A DNA stretch of 55,911 nt from Clostridium peptidivorans (lineage in GTDB: Bacteria > Bacillota > Clostridia > Clostridiales > Clostridiaceae). Numbering within the stretch: the first letter of the stretch is position 1; each line of letters begins with the position of its first letter. Below, piece after piece: positions 30,896 to 37,964 of this stretch. The notes under the pieces were generated by a model that ran no database searches, had not been told where the DNA came from, and saw only the letters and a list, made by a program, of their open reading frames with translations. The stretch spans positions 1-55,911 of the forward strand of contig NZ_OAOD01000020.1 in assembly GCF_900205925.1 (NCBI RefSeq), in the 5' to 3' direction. Both the position numbers and the translations under genes were made by a program.

Positions 30896-31360
30896 ATCAT
30901 CTTCTTATTTGAATTACTTCCTATATTTACACATAAAATCAAGTCTACTCTATTAATTTTTCTACATAGTAATCTCTAAAACTTTCCCATTCAAATAATA
31001 ATTCAATCAAAATTAATCTAAAAATCCACAGCCGACTATACGTACTACTACACCCTACATAAAAACAACATACATTTCAAGTTGTTAACTATCCCCCCTT
31101 ATCGAATGCAATAACAGTAGTAAATTACTATGTTCCTTTTTTTAACACTCATATTCCTGTTAAATTCCTTAATATTCGTTTATTTTCGAACATATTTTTG
31201 TAAATTCTTTCGTTATCTGAAATTACCTCCGAAACCCTATGAACTTACTTCCTTATTTCTCCTTGTTGCTTTAATTCATTAAACCAATAGCCCAACCTTT
31301 TACAATTCTAATGTCCATTTTCTAAACAGTCATATCCAATTGAGCCCGCTACAATAACAA
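30896..31360. other. Gap without recognised gene
   Basis: AT-rich, no ORF with a ribosome site. A near-palindrome AGTAGTAAATTACTAT lies around 31108-31123. I see nothing further. Confidence 0.4.
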
Positions 31361-31383
31361 AAAGAGATGTTTTTTCAAACATC
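31358..31383 (-). terminator. Terminator of the second recombinase gene
   Basis: On the minus strand GATGTTT / AACATC with a short A-rich loop, followed by TCTTTTTG, immediately at the stop codon. Confidence 0.65.
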
Positions 31384-31385
31384 AC

Positions 31386-32222
31386 CTATAATAATTCTGC
31401 TTTACTTTTCATCTTTTCTTTAGTTGGATTCGTATAAAGTAACGTTGTATGAATATTGCTATGTCCTGCTTGATTCGCTACTTCATGTACTGAATATCCA
31501 GATTCTAGAGCATTACTGCAATAGAAGTGCCTTAATGTATGTGGTGTTATCTTATTTGAATATTTGTTGAATAATTTATTTATAACAGTTCTATCAATCT
31601 TATTTCCTTTATTTGATACAAACAAGTAATCACATTCAACTTCTTTACGCTCTTTTAGATATTCCTTTACAGCTTCAACAATTTTAGAATTTATATAAAC
31701 TAATCTTTGCTTATTTCCCTTACCTTCTTTAACTACAATTTCCTTTGAAGTTAAGTTTATATCATTCAATTTTAAGTTTAGACATTCTGATATTCTAAGT
31801 CCTGCATAAGCCATTATAGTTACCACAGCATAATTCCTATTACCCTCATGTTTTAATATACTTTGTCTAAATGTTTCAACCTCCTGCTTTCCTACCGTTG
31901 CAGGTGAAGCAAATTCAGTTTGTATTTTAATGTTATCCTTTTTACTTAATACTATATCATCTTGAATCTCTTTATCTTGTAAGTATTCATTATATTTAAT
32001 TAGTGCAGATAACTTACTATTTATTGTCCTACCACTTTCTTTTTTAACATTCTGTAGGTAAGTTTTATACTCTAATACATTTTGCCTAAATAGCTTTGTT
32101 GGTTGTTCGCCAAAACTGCCTTTATACCATATAAAATAATTGCCTATATGAAGCAAATAAGATTTAATAGTATTTACTGATTTACCTTCCTGCACTAAAT
32201 AATTTTCAAATTCTTTTAACAT
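31386..32222 (-). CDS. Tyrosine recombinase, TnpI/XerC-like (resolution type)
   Basis: A 278-residue recombinase. SAM-like N-domain at residues 1-85, catalytic domain from about 105. All catalytic residues are visible: Arg in AYAGLRISE, Lys in GKGNKQRLVYI, His-x-x-Arg in HTLRHFYC, His in AGHSNIHTT and the Tyr nucleophile in LLYTNPT. The length and lack of an arm-binding domain match Xer/TnpI simple recombinases rather than phage integrases. AGGAGTG precedes the ATG. Its promoter region carries a four-motif repeat array of the kind TnpI enzymes use, so it probably resolves multimers or cointegrates of the circular element rather than integrates it. Confidence 0.88.
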   Translation of the reverse strand: MLKEFENYLVQEGKSVNTIKSYLLHIGNYFIWYKGSFGEQPTKLFRQNVLEYKTYLQNVKKESGRTINSKLSALIKYNEYLQDKEIQDDIVLSKKDNIKIQTEFASPATVGKQEVETFRQSILKHEGNRNYAVVTIMAYAGLRISECLNLKLNDINLTSKEIVVKEGKGNKQRLVYINSKIVEAVKEYLKERKEVECDYLFVSNKGNKIDRTVINKLFNKYSNKITPHTLRHFYCSNALESGYSVHEVANQAGHSNIHTTLLYTNPTKEKMKSKAELL

Positions 32223-32235
32223 ATACTCACTCCTA

Positions 32236-32346
32236 TAAATTATGTTGCATTAATTTTACTCTAATACACAATAAATTATGTTGCATTTCTTAGTATAAGA
32301 GTATCATTTTTAAATATAAAACGCAACATAAATTATATTATGTTGC
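32236..32346. repeat. IRS-like recombination site: two direct plus one inverted pair of motifs
   Basis: Direct copies of TAAATTATGTTGCATT at 32236-32251 and 32272-32287, then an inverted pair GCAACATAA (32323-32331) - six bases - TTATGTTGC (32338-32346). The span is 111 bases, directly upstream of the recombinase start. The Bacillus Tn4430 internal resolution site has the same design: two accessory direct motifs beside an inverted core, next to tnpI. Confidence 0.7.
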
Positions 32347-32467
32347 ATTATATATTCATACTTTTTTATTTAGTAATACATAAATTAAATGTAATATTTT
32401 ATAAGTTTTCATTAGATTTCCGTTATTTTTAAGCTATAGCTACATAGCGTAATTTTAAAAGCAGACC

Positions 32468-32845
32468 CTAAGTAACAAATCTACGTTTTATCCAGAGAAG
32501 ATTTTCTATTGCAGTAACCAACTTTTTAAGTTCATTATCTGTAGTTATACAACTAAATACAAATGGATTTTTATTAGTATACTCACTTTGGCGAACCTCA
32601 ATATGAATTTCTTGTTTTGAAATTACTATAGTTGCAGTTGCAAGAACTTTTACTCTGTATAGTTGATTAGCATTTTTGAAAGTGAATTGCCTTTTAGGGT
32701 TTTGTATGGGAGTAGTATACCCTCTCCACTCTAAATCGGACAAATACCTAGCTTCGAGTAAATTAATTAATCTCTTTGTCTGTAATTGATTTTCGCCATC
32801 TAGTTCTAAAAATCTTTTGTCACTATAAAATATCTCATTTTCCAC
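32468..32845 (-). CDS. Hypothetical protein, 125 aa
   Basis: A soluble mixed-charge protein with AAGGGGGAA upstream of the ATG. It starts with a helical region around residues 20-38 (NQLQTKRLINLLEARYL), followed by beta-like strands with basic residues (NPKRQFTFKN, EIHIEVRQ) and ends KRRFVT. No family recognised. It lies 240 bases upstream of the second recombinase on the same strand. Confidence 0.6.
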   Translation of the reverse strand: MENEIFYSDKRFLELDGENQLQTKRLINLLEARYLSDLEWRGYTTPIQNPKRQFTFKNANQLYRVKVLATATIVISKQEIHIEVRQSEYTNKNPFVFSCITTDNELKKLVTAIENLLWIKRRFVT

Positions 32846-32936
32846 ATTGCTTTCCCCCTTATATGTTATTTTCTACATTACTATATACAACTTTTATATC
32901 AAAATTTTAAACTTAGTTTTATTAATTTTTTGTGAA

Positions 32937-33071
32937 TAAAAAAGAATGGTATTTATCCATTCCTTACTTTGCTTATATTACAAACCTCCAAAAATTTTCT
33001 CCACAGTTTTGATTATAAGTTTTGATTACTTTCTATACTCTGATTATACACAGCTTAAAAACCATAGTTAA
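32937..33071 (-). ncRNA. Predicted small RNA, minus strand, with promoter
   Basis: Minus strand TTAACT (33066-33071), 17-base spacer, TATAAT (33043-33048); predicted start near 33036. The transcript would end about 95 bases on at a hairpin GAATGG / CCATTC (32943-32961) followed by T6. There is no credible ORF inside. It contains a GGAGG followed soon by a stop codon. It is divergent from the hydrophobic peptide promoter at 33113. Confidence 0.4.
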
Positions 33072-33112
33072 TACTTTTAAGTTATGACTACGCTTGCATA
33101 TTTTTAAATTAG

Positions 33113-33245
33113 TTAAAACACATTTATTAAATGTATATAATGGTTTATAATGTAATATGTGGTACTAAACTACGTGGGTTGTTTGTATTGCATAAATTAG
33201 GTGAATTAGAGTATGTGGGATATGTATTCCTACATCATCACCTAA
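33113..33245 (+). promoter_or_regulatory. Promoter and structured leader of the small peptide locus
   Basis: TTAAAA (33113-33118), 17 bases, TATAAT (33136-33141). The roughly 125-base leader folds into a two-part hairpin: TTAGGTGA (33197) with TCACCTAA (33238) outside, ATGTGGGA (33213) with TCCTACAT (33228) inside, the second with one G-U pair. Confidence 0.5.
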
Positions 33246-33272
33246 AATCTTGTGTATAAAGGGGGGATATAA

Positions 33273-33329
33273 ATGCAGATTGCATTAAGTAACATTTCTG
33301 GAAGACAATCATTAAGTCCTCCAGAGTAA
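33273..33329 (+). CDS. Possible 18-aa peptide MQIALSNISGRQSLSPPE
   Basis: A strong GGGGGG lies six bases before the ATG. The peptide is followed after 31 bases by the hydrophobic 75-aa ORF, with the next ribosome site in the gap and the start of the longer ORF. It may be a leader peptide, a signal peptide precursor or a translational entry point. Too short for comparison. Confidence 0.4.
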   Translation: MQIALSNISGRQSLSPPE

Positions 33330-33360
33330 TTCAAATTTAAAAATGAAAGGACATGATTTT

Positions 33361-33588
33361 ATGAAAAACTTAAAAATTAACAACCCACTACTACTACCTG
33401 CAACTATATCTTTTATGGTTGGCAGAACTGCACCAATACAATTCGCACCAATTTTAGCAGACTTCGTACAAAAATACCCTACTATCGTCAATACAATAAT
33501 ACAATATCTACTAATTGTTATAGTACTCGCAGTAATTAATGCACTAACTAATCGAAAACCACCTACAAATGGAGATTGTCTAACATAA
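33361..33588 (+). CDS. Small hydrophobic membrane protein, 75 aa
   Basis: The ATG at 33361 follows GAAAGGA by ten bases; the ORF could be opened 18 bases earlier but no ribosome site is there. Residues 7-30 are moderately hydrophobic with prolines (PLLLPATISF), residues 40-62 are a strong membrane span (TIVNTIIQYLLIVIVLAVI), then a basic NRKPP and polar tail. It has its own promoter and terminator and is opposite in strand to its neighbours. Type I toxin, holin-like or bacteriocin-like roles are possible but unproven. Confidence 0.6.
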   Translation: MKNLKINNPLLLPATISFMVGRTAPIQFAPILADFVQKYPTIVNTIIQYLLIVIVLAVINALTNRKPPTNGDCLT

Positions 33589-33607
33589 TGTTGGACAATC
33601 CCTTTTT
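33574..33607 (+). terminator. Terminator of the hydrophobic peptide gene
   Basis: Stem GATTGTCTAACA / TGTTGGACAATC (one G-U pair, three-base loop) then CCTTTTTC. It begins inside the last codons and spans the stop codon. Confidence 0.8.
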
Positions 33608-33679
33608 CATTTAATAATTAACTTATAAAACTATTATTTTATTAGCAACTCATAATATAATCTTTGGCAAACTAATAAA

Positions 33680-33710
33680 ACCACCTCTACCTATTCAGCA
33701 AAAGTGGTTT
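33680..33710 (-). terminator. Possible terminator after the HNH gene
   Basis: AAACCAC / GTGGTTT with a long loop, followed on the minus strand by TTATT. Weak. Confidence 0.35.
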
Positions 33711-33825
33711 ATCTTACTTTTATCATATTTTTCATTACTTATTTCTCCTTAAATTGTATTTGTATCTTTATAATTAAAGAGAAAATAACTTCCTTTAATT
33801 ATATTTACTACATACGAAATATTAC

Positions 33826-34809
33826 TTACATCTTCATATATGAATTTTTAACTTTGTATTTACCAATATATTCTCTTAATTGCTTTCCATTATTATTAAT
33901 AGTACCATATATATTATGAAAACTTCCCTTTTGATTTGGATTATGGCATTTCTTACATAGGGTAATTCCATTAGAAACATCTAATCTTAATTCTGGATTA
34001 TTTGCATAGTTTTCTCTATGATGTGCTTCTAACACATTACTTTTTCTCGAACCACAGCATTGGCAAATATAGTTATCTCTTTCAAAAACTTCTTTTCTCC
34101 ATTTCTTACATTCATCACTTGCCATAAAGATTTCCTTTTCTGTTCTTCTTCCCCCCTTCCAGTTTGGATTTAATTCACCAAATCTTTTAACACCATACAT
34201 AGGATTCTTATTTCCTTTATACATACCTTTTTTGGCTCTAGAAAGTTTTTCTCTAACTTCACCATTCATCCTATCTTTACAAGTTTTCTTGTAAGCTTCT
34301 TCTGTCTTATATAAACTTAATCCTTTTTCTCTATTTAATGTATCTGCTTTCCTCTGCAACTGTATTAGCATTTTGTCTGGGAAAAATTTTTGTATTAATT
34401 CATTATTAGTATGATAAGGATATTCTCTTATAAAAGTTTCATTTTGTTCATCTGTCCAACTACAGTTATCCGATATAGCAAAGTTTTCTCCCTTACATTC
34501 CTTACAAATATTTCTATAACCATCGTTACAAGTTTTATCTTTTGGAAAATATAATAGGTTAAAAGGTAAGTATCTCCTACAAGATTTACATTTTTTATAA
34601 GTTAAATTATCTACCTTTTTGTATCTCTCATTAATTGGTATATCTTTATAATCATTGCTCCTTTTCAATCCTAATTTATTCGCCATATCTCTTATTGATT
34701 TCCATGTTCTATTTGGTAATAATCCACATAGTCCCTCCTTAGTTTTTTTTAGATAATTAGCCTTTAGCAAATCTAATTCATAATCAGTCCAAAATGAACG
34801 CTTACCCAC
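33826..34809 (-). CDS. HNH endonuclease with NUMOD3 motif
   Basis: A 327-residue protein. Residues 5-50 are a SANT/Myb-like helix-turn-helix (YELDLLKANY...LGLKRS). Two CxxC pairs at about 73-106 (CKSCRRYL...CKEC) form a zinc ribbon. A second SANT-like segment lies near 117-155. Residues 195-217 have the NUMOD3 GNKNPMYG motif. The HNH nuclease core (about 235-300) has CQCCGSRKSNVLEAHHRENY and LCKKCHN. This layout is that of intron/homing HNH enzymes. In a mobile element it could be a homing nuclease in its own right or, as in some phages, a packaging helper. Confidence 0.88.
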   Translation of the reverse strand: MGKRSFWTDYELDLLKANYLKKTKEGLCGLLPNRTWKSIRDMANKLGLKRSNDYKDIPINERYKKVDNLTYKKCKSCRRYLPFNLLYFPKDKTCNDGYRNICKECKGENFAISDNCSWTDEQNETFIREYPYHTNNELIQKFFPDKMLIQLQRKADTLNREKGLSLYKTEEAYKKTCKDRMNGEVREKLSRAKKGMYKGNKNPMYGVKRFGELNPNWKGGRRTEKEIFMASDECKKWRKEVFERDNYICQCCGSRKSNVLEAHHRENYANNPELRLDVSNGITLCKKCHNPNQKGSFHNIYGTINNNGKQLREYIGKYKVKNSYMKM

Positions 34810-34949
34810 TTTTTTACAACCTCCTTATAATAAATTTTAATCTAATGTAATGATATTTTATGCAATAAAAAAAACATCATACTCATTATTAAATAATAAT
34901 AAATATCACAAATGTAATTTAAAGTGACATACTATCTAATTTTACGTAA

Positions 34950-34991
34950 TAAAAAATCACCTACATACTTTCTATAAATATGTAAGTGATT
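34950..34991 (-). terminator. Terminator downstream of the replication block
   Basis: AATCAC-TACATA arms pair with TATGTA-GTGATT across an 11-base loop with one internal mismatch, followed by TTTTTT on the minus strand. It would end the transcript from the D5 helicase. Confidence 0.65.
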
Positions 34992-35302
34992 CTATACTTT
35001 GTTATCCTGTTTATCTGTTTCTCTGCTCTCTGGCATTTGTTATCACCCTACCTGTTTTAATATATTTGTTTTTAGGGATTTTAATTATATTTACTTATCT
35101 TGTTCACATAGTAATTATGCTTGTATTCGCTGTTTACGGTGTGCTAGGTAATTATAAAAGTTAAGTTATTGTTACTTACAATGTAATTTAATATTATTTT
35201 TTATATAAAACATTTATTAAATTTACTAACACTACTAACACAACTGTTGAAAACACTTACTTTCTACTAACTCATTCCTAACTCTATTCTGACACATCCT
35301 AT
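34992..35302. other. Gap between helicase gene and terminator
   Basis: No convincing gene. A minus-strand 14-codon ORF (MPESRETDKQDNKV, ending near 35008) has a GGTAGGGTGA upstream. A plus-strand frame is hydrophobic but lacks a start. Possibly a long 3' UTR. Confidence 0.35.
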
Positions 35303-36769
35303 TTATAACCATTTAATTCCTGTATATACATATTCTCTTTTACCTGCTTCTTTAATAGTTAAATACTTTCTTTCAATAATATTGTCAAATTTTTTTCTTA
35401 CCTCTTTGCCAAATATTGCACTACTGGTACACTTAATGCTATTTTCACTACAATACACTCTATATTTATTAAACAATTCATTACATATAACTTGTCCGCT
35501 TTTATCTTGTACAATACATTCATCTAAAAATTGCTCAACAGGGTTATTATCATATTTATATTGATTAAGAACTTCATCTGCAATTGATGAATATGTAAAA
35601 TCACCATTTCGCGATAGCTGTTTAAGTCCCATTAGTGCTAGCTGTAATATTCCATCTAATTCATGTTCTAGCTTCTCATTAAGTTTCCTATTTTGTTCAC
35701 TGGCACTAAACTTTCTGTTAAACGGTATAATTAAACACCTTCTGTAGAATCCATCCGTTTTATCCTGTGTTTCTGGTAACTTATTCATTGCAAGCATCAT
35801 TTTACATATAGGATTAAACTCGAATAAAGGTTTAAACTTGTGCTGTGCGTCAATTAAATCACCTGACACGACCTTTTTAAAATAAGCTGTATCTGTTATT
35901 CTATTTTCTTGCTCTGAACTTATATTAACTAATTTATCATACAAAGAAGCCCTAGAGAATGCTTTATCTAAATCTGACATACTAACACTAGAAACATTTT
36001 TTCGTGTTACCAATTTTTCAATAACATTAAGTAGTACACTTTTACCATTAGAACCTTCTCCATACAATATAAAAGCCTTATGAAATCTTGTTGATGATGT
36101 CAGACAATATCCCAATAATTCATATATTATATTCTTTCTCGCTTCATCGCCTTCAAATGTTGTTTTAAGAAAATCTTCAAATGCAGGACATTTAGCTTCT
36201 CTGTCATAATTACAATTTAATCGTATTGTACAATAATCCTCTAGAAAGAATTTGTCCTTACAAAATTTAGGATGTTCCCAATCTGTTATATCTAAAGTTC
36301 CATTATTTACAACTATTCTATTCTTATTCTTATTTAGCTTCTCCAAAGGTATTAACACTTTAGATTTTAGCAATTTAACAATTTCATCCAGCATATATGC
36401 TCTTACTCTATCTCCAAGTTTGTCTTGTGCAATATGTTTAATACTTTCCTCATTAACCTTGTTCCAGCACTTGTCAAACATAAAGAATCCTATTTCAGCT
36501 ACATAAATAATATTGTAATTTTCTATTAGGTAGTTCTTTAATAAGTTAGGGTTAAATTTACCATCAATAAAAAATTCCTCATTTTTCTTCATTATAGCGT
36601 TAACAGATTGTGATTTCTCCTTTTCTGCTATTCTGGTATCTTGTTCTTCAATTAACTTCTCAAACCAATTATCTTCACTATCATTTTTATATTCGTTCGT
36701 TTCTCCTTTTTCAATAACATTGTCTACTATCCTTCCAAAAATACTATAACTACTACCATTTTCATACAT
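35303..36769 (-). CDS. D5/P4-type replicative helicase (primase C-terminal family)
   Basis: A 488-residue protein from the ATG at 36769, which has GGAGG eleven bases upstream. A longer version from 36814 would overlap the previous stop by ten bases and be translationally coupled. Residues 95-230 match the D5 N-terminal region (LEDYCTIRLNCNYD). The superfamily 3 helicase core has Walker A GEGSNGKS near residue 240, then MSDLDKAFSRASLYDKL, sensor region MMLAMNKLPETQDKTDGFYRR and IIPFNRKF. A C-terminal winged region follows. No primase active site is visible, unlike P4 alpha. It unwinds the element's origin. Confidence 0.9.
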   Translation of the reverse strand: MYENGSSYSIFGRIVDNVIEKGETNEYKNDSEDNWFEKLIEEQDTRIAEKEKSQSVNAIMKKNEEFFIDGKFNPNLLKNYLIENYNIIYVAEIGFFMFDKCWNKVNEESIKHIAQDKLGDRVRAYMLDEIVKLLKSKVLIPLEKLNKNKNRIVVNNGTLDITDWEHPKFCKDKFFLEDYCTIRLNCNYDREAKCPAFEDFLKTTFEGDEARKNIIYELLGYCLTSSTRFHKAFILYGEGSNGKSVLLNVIEKLVTRKNVSSVSMSDLDKAFSRASLYDKLVNISSEQENRITDTAYFKKVVSGDLIDAQHKFKPLFEFNPICKMMLAMNKLPETQDKTDGFYRRCLIIPFNRKFSASEQNRKLNEKLEHELDGILQLALMGLKQLSRNGDFTYSSIADEVLNQYKYDNNPVEQFLDECIVQDKSGQVICNELFNKYRVYCSENSIKCTSSAIFGKEVRKKFDNIIERKYLTIKEAGKREYVYTGIKWL

Positions 36770-36804
36770 AACTCTACTATCCTCCTTGTTACTTTCCTTT
36801 AAAC

Positions 36805-37008
36805 TTATGAACATAATTCTTCATAATCAAAACCATATTCCTCACATTGGAGTTTCAATTCCCTAATTGTATCTGTCGATTTCTCCAATTCATCATAATA
36901 TTCCATACAGCATTCAGTTAAAAATTCTTCTACTTCTCTCCTTGAAGATTGTCCATTAGATTCCATTAAAAACTTTTCCACTCCTTTTTCATTAATGTAT
37001 TTATTCAT
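36805..37008 (-). CDS. Small acidic protein, 67 aa
   Basis: AAAGGAGTG precedes the ATG at 37008; the open frame extends 18 codons upstream without a ribosome site. A very acidic, helical protein (EVEEFLTECCMEYYDELE), no motif recognised. It lies between the XRE regulator and the D5 helicase, overlapping or abutting both, so it belongs to the replication operon. Confidence 0.65.
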   Translation of the reverse strand: MNKYINEKGVEKFLMESNGQSSRREVEEFLTECCMEYYDELEKSTDTIRELKLQCEEYGFDYEELCS

Positions 37009-37063
37009 ATTTTTCACTCCTTTTTTCCATATAAAATTACTTTCAATATACGAACATACCAAA

Positions 37064-37705
37064 TTATGAAAACAAGTCCCATACTTTAGATGATTTAATT
37101 AATTCATCTAATTCTTTTTTCTCCCTTTGCCTTTCATTTTCATAATCCTTAATTATTTTCATCAAATCATCTATAAATTTATTATTACTCTTATATTCCT
37201 TTACATCATAAGAAAATAAAACTGCTTGTAAAACATCATTCAACACAGAATGTGGTACTTTGTTACTATCAATTACGTCTGCAACATTATTGTAATTTTT
37301 ACTTATACCATCAATGTTTTTTCCATTTAATGTTTCACTAATTCTACTTAATATTGAATTTTTCATTTCTAGATTATCAATATCATCACACAAGCTATTT
37401 TTCCACTCTAACAATGAGTTACTAATACACTGTTCAGCTTCATCTGTTTCTGCATTCTTGAATGAATCATCTATTAAGTTTTCTACCATAGTCTTTTTTA
37501 TATTTAATATATCTATCTCACTCAACTCTTTACAAAAAAACTCCTCTGGCAAATTAAATAATTGTGATAACTTCTCTAACATGCTTTTAGGTATTTTTCT
37601 TTTCCCATTAAACCAGTTATAAATATTCCCTCTCGCAATTCCTAGTCTTTGTGCTAAATCAGCTACGCTTATATTATAAATTTTTAATATTTTCTTTAGT
37701 CCCAT
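37064..37705 (-). CDS. XRE-family repressor-like regulator
   Basis: A 213-residue protein with AAAGGAGGTG before the ATG. Residues 1-60 are a Cro/CI-type helix-turn-helix (ISVADLAQRLGIARGNIYNWFNGKRKIPK). Residues 60-213 are a helical C-domain with a Lys/Glu coiled end; no S24 protease active site is visible, so it is not LexA-like. A good promoter and repeated ATATTGTA motifs lie directly upstream. It probably controls itself and the divergent small RNA. Confidence 0.85.
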   Translation of the reverse strand: MGLKKILKIYNISVADLAQRLGIARGNIYNWFNGKRKIPKSMLEKLSQLFNLPEEFFCKELSEIDILNIKKTMVENLIDDSFKNAETDEAEQCISNSLLEWKNSLCDDIDNLEMKNSILSRISETLNGKNIDGISKNYNNVADVIDSNKVPHSVLNDVLQAVLFSYDVKEYKSNNKFIDDLMKIIKDYENERQREKKELDELIKSSKVWDLFS

Positions 37706-37728
37706 ATTTTCACCTCCTTTCTTTTATA

Positions 37729-37810
37729 AGAATATCACTTTGTAATATTTTCGTCAACATATTGTATGCTATTTTTTTATATATCGACTACAATATGCAG
37801 TCAATATATG
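37729..37810. promoter_or_regulatory. xre promoter with operator-like repeats
   Basis: Minus strand TTGACG (37752-37757), 17 bases, TATTCT (37729-37734). Inverted CATATTGTA (37758-37766) and TACAATATG (37789-37797) are followed by a third related half-site TCAATATATG (37801-37810) and by GACT/AGTC arms around the second. These look like repressor-binding sites overlapping the -35 box. Confidence 0.55.
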
Positions 37811-37832
37811 ACTAAAAAACTTTAATTACTTA

Positions 37833-37862
37833 TTGAATACAAATTCATTACTATGGTATAAT
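37833..37862 (+). promoter_or_regulatory. Promoter of the plus-strand small RNA
   Basis: TTGAAT (37833-37838), 18 bases, TATAAT (37857-37862). It is divergent from the xre promoter, 76 bases away, with the repeats between. Confidence 0.55.
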
Positions 37863-37868
37863 ATGTAT

Positions 37869-37948
37869 ATAACCCTTCCAATGTGGGTTAAAACTGAATG
37901 TATGTTTTAGAAGATAGCTACTCTGTGAAAGTAGCTATTTTCTTTTTT
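37869..37948 (+). ncRNA. Predicted 80-nt small RNA of the element
   Basis: From the predicted start it has a short hairpin AACCC / GGGTT (37871-37889), a 24-base single-stranded linker and a strong terminator ATAGCTACT / AGTAGCTAT (37914-37938) followed by TTTTCTTTTTT. There is no ribosome site or credible ORF. It is in the place a cro-like gene would take in a lambdoid switch. It ends 17 bases from the rep stop codon on the other strand. Confidence 0.5.
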
Positions 37949-37964
37949 GATTGTAATACGTAAC

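Noticed and set aside
32236..32346. Motif array read as an invertible promoter (phase-variation switch)
   Set aside because: The inverted pair is only six bases apart, so it cannot invert a useful segment; a core recombination site fits better.
33704..33919. 71-codon hydrophobic plus-strand frame
   Set aside because: It overlaps the 3' end of the HNH gene, starts at a GTG without ribosome site, and has a composition expected of antisense AT-rich DNA.
34950..35165. Hydrophobic plus-strand frame ending near 35165 that would encode a membrane peptide
   Set aside because: No usable start codon or ribosome site before the hydrophobic stretch; AT-rich DNA gives such frames by chance.
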